A stretch of DNA of 64,000 bases from an uncultured Oscillospiraceae bacterium (GTDB lineage Bacteria; Bacillota; Clostridia; Oscillospirales; Oscillospiraceae), in NCBI GenBank assembly GCA_934512135.1, contig CAKSWT010000016.1, positions 15,208 through 79,207 of the forward strand, read 5' to 3'. The notes beneath the pieces are model-generated. The model worked only from the letters and a program-made list of their open reading frames with translations, was not told the origin of the DNA and ran no database searches. The translations under genes and the position numbers were made by a program. Positions 63,728 to 64,000 of the stretch are shown here, one piece after another (position 1 is the stretch's first letter; each line of letters begins with the position of its first letter).

Positions 63728-64000
63728 CTAGCGATGCGCATTTTCATATGCTTTTCGGATTCCGTCCGGCAAGCGGTCAGGAATCAGTTCCTTTAGTCTG
63801 TCCTCGCTGCCGTCTTTGATTGCCTGCTCATAATACCAGCATTTGAATTTGAGCATATCCAGTGTTCGGTTCATCTGCTCAAGCTCTGCCTCCATGTGCA
63901 CCCGTTGCGCCTCAAACATCGCCTTTCGCTGCGGGTAGGTGGCCGATCCTTCTACACACCAATCCATTCCTAACGGATACCAACCGAAGAAGAATTGCTG
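63728..64000 (-). CDS. MerR-type regulator, C-terminal region, 5' end outside window
   Basis: 91 codons are visible and the frame is open at the right edge. The segment 'DWCVEGSATYPQRKAMFEAQ' followed by a coiled coil with 'RTLDMLKFKCWYYEQAIKDG' and the ending 'GIRKAYENAHR' matches the dimerisation/effector part of MerR-family regulators in Clostridia. The DNA-binding domain would lie beyond base 64000. The stretch before it ('QQFFFGWYPLG') is not typical, so the gene may be disrupted near the edge. Confidence 0.6.
   Translation of the reverse strand, partial: QQFFFGWYPLGMDWCVEGSATYPQRKAMFEAQRVHMEAELEQMNRTLDMLKFKCWYYEQAIKDGSEDRLKELIPDRLPDGIRKAYENAHR

Overview
The window looks like chromosomal DNA of an anaerobic, spore-forming Clostridia of the Oscillospiraceae type. 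The evidence is a complete Firmicutes-order S10-spc-alpha ribosomal operon with secY-adk-map-KOW-infA, MraZ and RsmH in front of a PASTA penicillin-binding protein, SpmA/SpmB and SpoVAC sporulation proteins, a short clostridial 2[4Fe-4S] ferredoxin, and GC-rich third codon positions. The family-level placement is inference. I see no rRNA, tRNA, CRISPR array, prophage or intact insertion sequence.

Left part (1-18.2 kb). The dcw start (mraZ-rsmH-ftsL-like-PBP) runs leftward off the window. It is followed by a leftward pair of LplC/LplB-type sugar ABC permeases without a binding protein or ATPase, and a stand-alone ClpC-type unfoldase. Then come ferredoxin, trmN6 and rsmI (rightward), an AbrB-like regulator, spmA-spmB, and a leftward ddl-murI-DUF1934 operon. 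A small acidic protein, thymidine kinase, SpoVAC and a SpoVAC-linked membrane protein complete this part. A multi-hairpin intergenic repeat occurs twice here, in opposite orientations (11.1-11.3 kb and 15.85-15.97 kb).

Ribosomal block (18.2-34.0 kb). Thirty-two leftward genes run from rpsJ to rplQ. They have one strong promoter, a structured leader with a terminator-like hairpin, two further structured gaps (rpsJ-rplC and rpsN-rpsH), and a strong terminator at 18.16 kb.

Middle (34.0-48.6 kb). A YcxB-like protein and prolyl-tRNA synthetase are followed by a leftward envelope-stress module (XpaC, TelA, LemA-like, TPM, acyltransferase). Divergent from it are threonine ammonia-lyase and ribulose-phosphate epimerase. 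A Pro/Thr/Gly-rich lipoprotein follows, then a 624-residue probable beta-helix protein with a (Gly-Gly-Pro)13 linker and its own strong promoter. A DUF4349 lipoprotein, a GNAT acetyltransferase and an SLH-anchored VanY-type carboxypeptidase end this part.

Right part (48.6-64 kb). A complete potABCD polyamine transporter has a membrane-anchored binding protein instead of a lipoprotein. Next is a three-gene operon (phosphatase-superfamily membrane enzyme, DPM1-like glycosyltransferase, YfhO protein) that resembles cell-envelope polymer glycosylation systems. A leftward operon then encodes a LytTR response regulator, a soluble GHKL kinase and two ABC exporter half-transporters. The right edge is a patch of decayed gene pieces and the C-terminal part of a MerR-type regulator.

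The best candidates for undescribed biology are the GGP-linker protein, the dispersed hairpin repeat, the control region in front of the exporter pair, and the sulfatase/GT2/YfhO operon.
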